Below are positions 61,032 to 64,000 of a stretch of DNA of 64,000 bases, piece after piece. Position 1 is the first letter of the stretch, and the number at the start of each line of letters is the position of its first letter. The DNA is from Lewinellaceae bacterium (GTDB taxonomy: Bacteria; Bacteroidota; Bacteroidia; Chitinophagales; Saprospiraceae), in NCBI GenBank assembly GCA_020636025.1, contig JACJYQ010000005.1, positions 124,001 to 188,000 of the forward strand. The letters run 5' to 3'. The position numbers were made by a program, and so were the translations under genes. The notes below the pieces were generated by a model. That model was not told the DNA's origin and searched no databases. It saw only the letters and a program-made list of their open reading frames with translations.

Positions 61032-64000
61032 TTACTTCAGAATAACCAGCTTTTCAAATTTGCTTTCTGCGGTGCTGTCGTTGCCAACAGAATCGGTACC
61101 GCGAACTTTTACCCGGTAAAGGTACACGCCGCGGGCCAGTTGATCGCCATATTCATCCTTGCCATCCCATTGAACGTCAGTCACCCGGAAACCATCGCTG
61201 TTTGCCAGCGTTTGCTGAATGGTTTTCACCAGCTTGCCGGAAACAGAGAAAATACTGATCTGCACATCCAGCAGTTGACCAGCCAGGTTGTGCTCAAACT
61301 GGAAATAGGTGTTCGTAGTAAATGGATTTGGATAATTCAATACATGGTCGAGAGCCGCTTTGCCATTTTCAGCCACGATGAATTCCGTATAGCCTTCCCC
61401 AGAATTGTTGGCAACGTCCCAACCCTTAACGGCCAGTGTATGACGACCTACACTCAGATTGTTAAGTGGATAAATCGCCTGGCCGGATTTGGAATTATCC
61501 AGCTCGCTCTGGTAAAATTCATTCAAGACAATTGTTTCCAACGCATTGCCATCCAGTACGGCCGTCAGGTCATGTCCGAGACTCGTACCGGTTACGTTCA
61601 TACCATGATCATCTGTACATTTTACAAGGATTTTTGGTGAACTGTTGGTGATGCCGCCAAATGCAAAATCATCGGTATTCAGGAAAGCCTGAACCACTGG
61701 TGGCTGATCATCGGTAACCAGACCGGCGTTGCCGCCAATCACCACATTGAAGTCGGCGCCGGCAGCATCCAGGGGTGTGCCATTTTCAGCGTAATAACTG
61801 ATTTTTCCGTAGCCATAGGTGTAGTTAATGTCTTTGGGTACTACAAAGCTGATGCTGAATTTACCTCCGGTAGCAGTGGCTATGCCGCGGAAAATGATGT
61901 TTCGTTGCACTTTAAATTTAAATTCATAACTGCCGGGATCCTGTTGCAGGGTTTCCAGTTCCTGCTCCTTATCAAAAATGGTCACGTAAACTTTTCCATT
62001 AAAATCGCTCAACAGGTTTCCCATGGTATCGGTTACGATGCCTTCGAGGTCAACCGGCATTAGGGCTTTAAGGGTATCTACCGGTCCGGAAGGACCACTG
62101 ATATTGGTGGTAGCTACCCGATATTCTGGTAACGCCAGGTGCATGGCAGGGTCGCCGAGCAAGGTAAAGCGTCGGGCATTTTGGATATCTGATGTCAGAA
62201 TATTTTTTGAGTCCTTCAGCACGCGCCCGATGCTGCGGTATTCGCCATTCAGTTTGTTGAAAATGATGCTTTGAACAGCATCTGTGAGGTCTTCGTTGCC
62301 ATTTATGTATACGGAACGAACCGTTGTGAATAGCGCAATAGCGCCTGAATTAACTTTTAACAGGGCCTGTTCTCCCCCGGTCAGCGTGGTGTAATCATCA
62401 TATCCACCAAAAGTACAAGTGGCTGTGATGATGATTGGATAGCGGTTTGGATTATCCCAACTGGCAATGTCGTTATTGTCAATTACCCTTTCCTGCGACC
62501 AGCCGCGCGGACCTCCGTGACCAATGTACTGGGTAACCAGATTTCCTTTAAAAATATTGGAATTGATGGCCGATTTGGCATCCGGGAAACGCTGGCCCGC
62601 AGAGGTTGCTATTTGTTGGTAAGCATCGAAATACACCTTTTCATTGTTAAACCAGTTTTCCGCCTGGGAATTGGCAATGGAAAGCTTGTCGGCTTGCTTG
62701 ATGTGTGCATTCCCGTCTTCATCGTCGGCAATGAACAAGGCTCTTAGGTGCCAATCGCCCAGCAAAGCCGGATCGACATCATAGGCGATGATCTTATTCA
62801 CCAGGGCCTCCGCTTCACTTACGCTGCGTGGAACCAACCTGCCCACAGATATGTCCAGGGCTCCTGTAAGCGCACCGCCTTCATTGGGACTCAACAAGCC
62901 AAAATAATCATCGGAAGGAAATGCATTGATCGGGCTGAATGATTCCTGAGTTTCAAAAACAGGGATAAAATCCTTGTTTTCCGTACTATTTGTATTGTTT
63001 TTTGGATCAAATGAACCATCACCGAATAAAAGGCAGTATTCAAAATCATTGTTGCGCTCCAATAACATGCGCAGAAAATCACGCATGGCGGTTGGGTCCT
63101 TTCCACCAGAAGAGAACTCGTTAAACAGTTGATCCACATTGACCATTTCCACCTTTAATCCACTGTAACTGCGGCGGTGTTCGGCAAGCCGGGTCGCCTG
63201 TGCCTCGAACTCGGGATGATATATGATCACCTGTTCGGGATCCTGGAGCCCGTGCAGGTTTTGGTTGCCAATTTTACCGACTGTTTGCTCTGGAGCAAGG
63301 AAGTCTCCTGATTCATTGAAAGCAATAAAATTGCGCAAAACGCCTTGGGTAGTTGCCCCAAATTCCAGATTACCCCCGCTTAAAGTTGTTTCCTGCAGAT
63401 ACGGAACCTGCGGGTCACTGATGTCCCAGACTTTTATGTTGCTACCGGCTGATGATAACCGGAACAAGGCGCTGGGTTCATTAATGGTGTTCAAATCTCG
63501 GAAGCCCATTGAAGAGCCACTCATCACCAATTTACGTCGGACATTTACTTCTATATAATCCAGCCATCCTTCACTTTGGGCGCTCACATTCGGATAGTTT
63601 ACTTCTACAGTAATGGCATCTGCTGCGGGATTAAATGTACCAACCAGTGTTGCATTGGCTGCAAACGGGGCGTCACCATTGGCTGTATTTACACTTGGAA
63701 TATTTCTGGAAATGGTGGCTCCTGACACTTCAAAGCGAACGCTCTGACCCACATCGCTGCGGCCTACAAATTCTCCTCTTATTCGCGCTGTGCTGCCGCT
63801 AACGGCATTGGGAAAATTAAATTGGTAACTTCTGGAACGAGTTTGATAAAAATAATCTCCAAACCAACGTTTCCCTGAGCCTTGAGAAGATGAATTGAAA
63901 TTCAATAAATTCGTTTTTTCGTCTTCAATACGGCCATAATCATCAAATTCTTCTGTGACATAAGTGGCCGGCACGCTGGCTTGATTGGCAATACGCAGTC
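61032..64000 (-). CDS. porU: T9SS sortase PorU (C25 peptidase), N-terminus outside window
   Basis: About 990 codons visible; the frame is open to the window end (reading LRIANQASVPATYV), so the N-terminus is missing. PorU cuts the C-terminal signal from T9SS cargo and joins it to A-LPS at the cell surface. C25 catalytic residues: His of IGHGGPRGW (codon 62519-62517) and Cys of ITATCTFGG (62417-62415). FGDGSFDPKNN and FSPINAFPSDDYFG precede them. It ends in an Ig-like T9SS-type tail (NYPNPFTTNTYFQFEHN ... RVKVRGTDS ... KFEKLVILK). It is followed by batB after 26 bases. Confidence 0.9.
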   Translation of the reverse strand, partial: LRIANQASVPATYVTEEFDDYGRIEDEKTNLLNFNSSSQGSGKRWFGDYFYQTRSRSYQFNFPNAVSGSTARIRGEFVGRSDVGQSVRFEVSGATISRNIPSVNTANGDAPFAANATLVGTFNPAADAITVEVNYPNVSAQSEGWLDYIEVNVRRKLVMSGSSMGFRDLNTINEPSALFRLSSAGSNIKVWDISDPQVPYLQETTLSGGNLEFGATTQGVLRNFIAFNESGDFLAPEQTVGKIGNQNLHGLQDPEQVIIYHPEFEAQATRLAEHRRSYSGLKVEMVNVDQLFNEFSSGGKDPTAMRDFLRMLLERNNDFEYCLLFGDGSFDPKNNTNSTENKDFIPVFETQESFSPINAFPSDDYFGLLSPNEGGALTGALDISVGRLVPRSVSEAEALVNKIIAYDVDPALLGDWHLRALFIADDEDGNAHIKQADKLSIANSQAENWFNNEKVYFDAYQQIATSAGQRFPDAKSAINSNIFKGNLVTQYIGHGGPRGWSQERVIDNNDIASWDNPNRYPIIITATCTFGGYDDYTTLTGGEQALLKVNSGAIALFTTVRSVYINGNEDLTDAVQSIIFNKLNGEYRSIGRVLKDSKNILTSDIQNARRFTLLGDPAMHLALPEYRVATTNISGPSGPVDTLKALMPVDLEGIVTDTMGNLLSDFNGKVYVTIFDKEQELETLQQDPGSYEFKFKVQRNIIFRGIATATGGKFSISFVVPKDINYTYGYGKISYYAENGTPLDAAGADFNVVIGGNAGLVTDDQPPVVQAFLNTDDFAFGGITNSSPKILVKCTDDHGMNVTGTSLGHDLTAVLDGNALETIVLNEFYQSELDNSKSGQAIYPLNNLSVGRHTLAVKGWDVANNSGEGYTEFIVAENGKAALDHVLNYPNPFTTNTYFQFEHNLAGQLLDVQISIFSVSGKLVKTIQQTLANSDGFRVTDVQWDGKDEYGDQLARGVYLYRVKVRGTDSVGNDSTAESKFEKLVILK

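Overview
The window comes from a member of the phylum Bacteroidota. The evidence is direct: a type IX secretion (T9SS) sortase (PorU), a T9SS plug-type protein, the gliding lipoprotein GldH, several exported proteins with T9SS-type C-terminal tails, BatB/BatC aerotolerance proteins, a GH97 enzyme, and Bacteroidota-style promoter elements (TAnnTTTG-like) with weak ribosome binding sites. A Saprospiria-type genome is my guess from the large HYR-like adhesin and the many intergenic palindromes; I cannot prove the genus. I found no tRNA, rRNA, insertion-sequence transposase or CRISPR array.

Layout. 1-6.3 kb (minus): a giant secreted adhesin cut by the window edge, a small membrane protein, and a secreted zinc metalloprotease broken by a one-base frameshift. 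6.7-12.6 kb: acyl-CoA dehydrogenase, GNAT acetyltransferase, GmhA, T9SS plug protein and a GH97 glucosidase. 12.7-15.6 kb (minus): ScyD-like secreted propeller, 41-aa membrane peptide, di-heme cytochrome c and an NTF2-like protein. 15.6-16.4 kb is a gene-free block of repeats. 16.4-20.1 kb (minus): TPR histidine kinase, LuxR-type regulator and a PqqB-like lipoprotein. 20.1-24.9 kb: a response-regulator stump, membrane proteins, a WG-repeat protein, DUF2892 and a Crp/Fnr regulator surrounded by palindromes, and a DUF4261 protein. 25-28.8 kb: TolC-like and MacA-like export components. 29-33.2 kb: an SDR epimerase and a large membrane patatin. 33.3-38.2 kb: VWA protein, FAH and DUF1905/YdeI pair, and nucleoside transporter divergent from uridine kinase. 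38.3-40.7 kb: DUF1460, GldH and a GH130 lipoprotein. 40.8-44.7 kb (minus): PrsW protease, lipoprotein, a membrane-spanning barrel protein and an ECF sigma factor. 44.8-50.5 kb: ABC-2 exporter and an RND pump. 50.6-51.5 kb: an isopenicillin-N-synthase-like dioxygenase.

51.7-59.1 kb is an AT-richer defence island, all on the minus strand: a PIN toxin with HTH antitoxin, then a type I restriction-modification operon (hsdR, fused hsdM-hsdS) whose last gene is a small protein with an R-x4-H HEPN RNase motif, joined to hsdMS by an ATGA overlap. The operon is bracketed by direct repeats and by folded attC-like sequences, as if it were one mobile cassette. This is the strongest candidate here for an undescribed system: a restriction operon with a built-in HEPN effector, resembling in logic (not in sequence) the PrrC/RloC guards of type I systems.

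59.2-64 kb (minus) returns to core genes: PorU (5' end outside the window), BatB and BatC.

The second theme is intergenic repeats: perfect hairpins at gene ends, GGGTCTCCGACCC palindromes, GTCGGACAGCTGGGAGC palindromes, a 159-bp foldback element, and AT-rich tandem repeats built from ATTAGCTAAT and GATAAT words at six loci.
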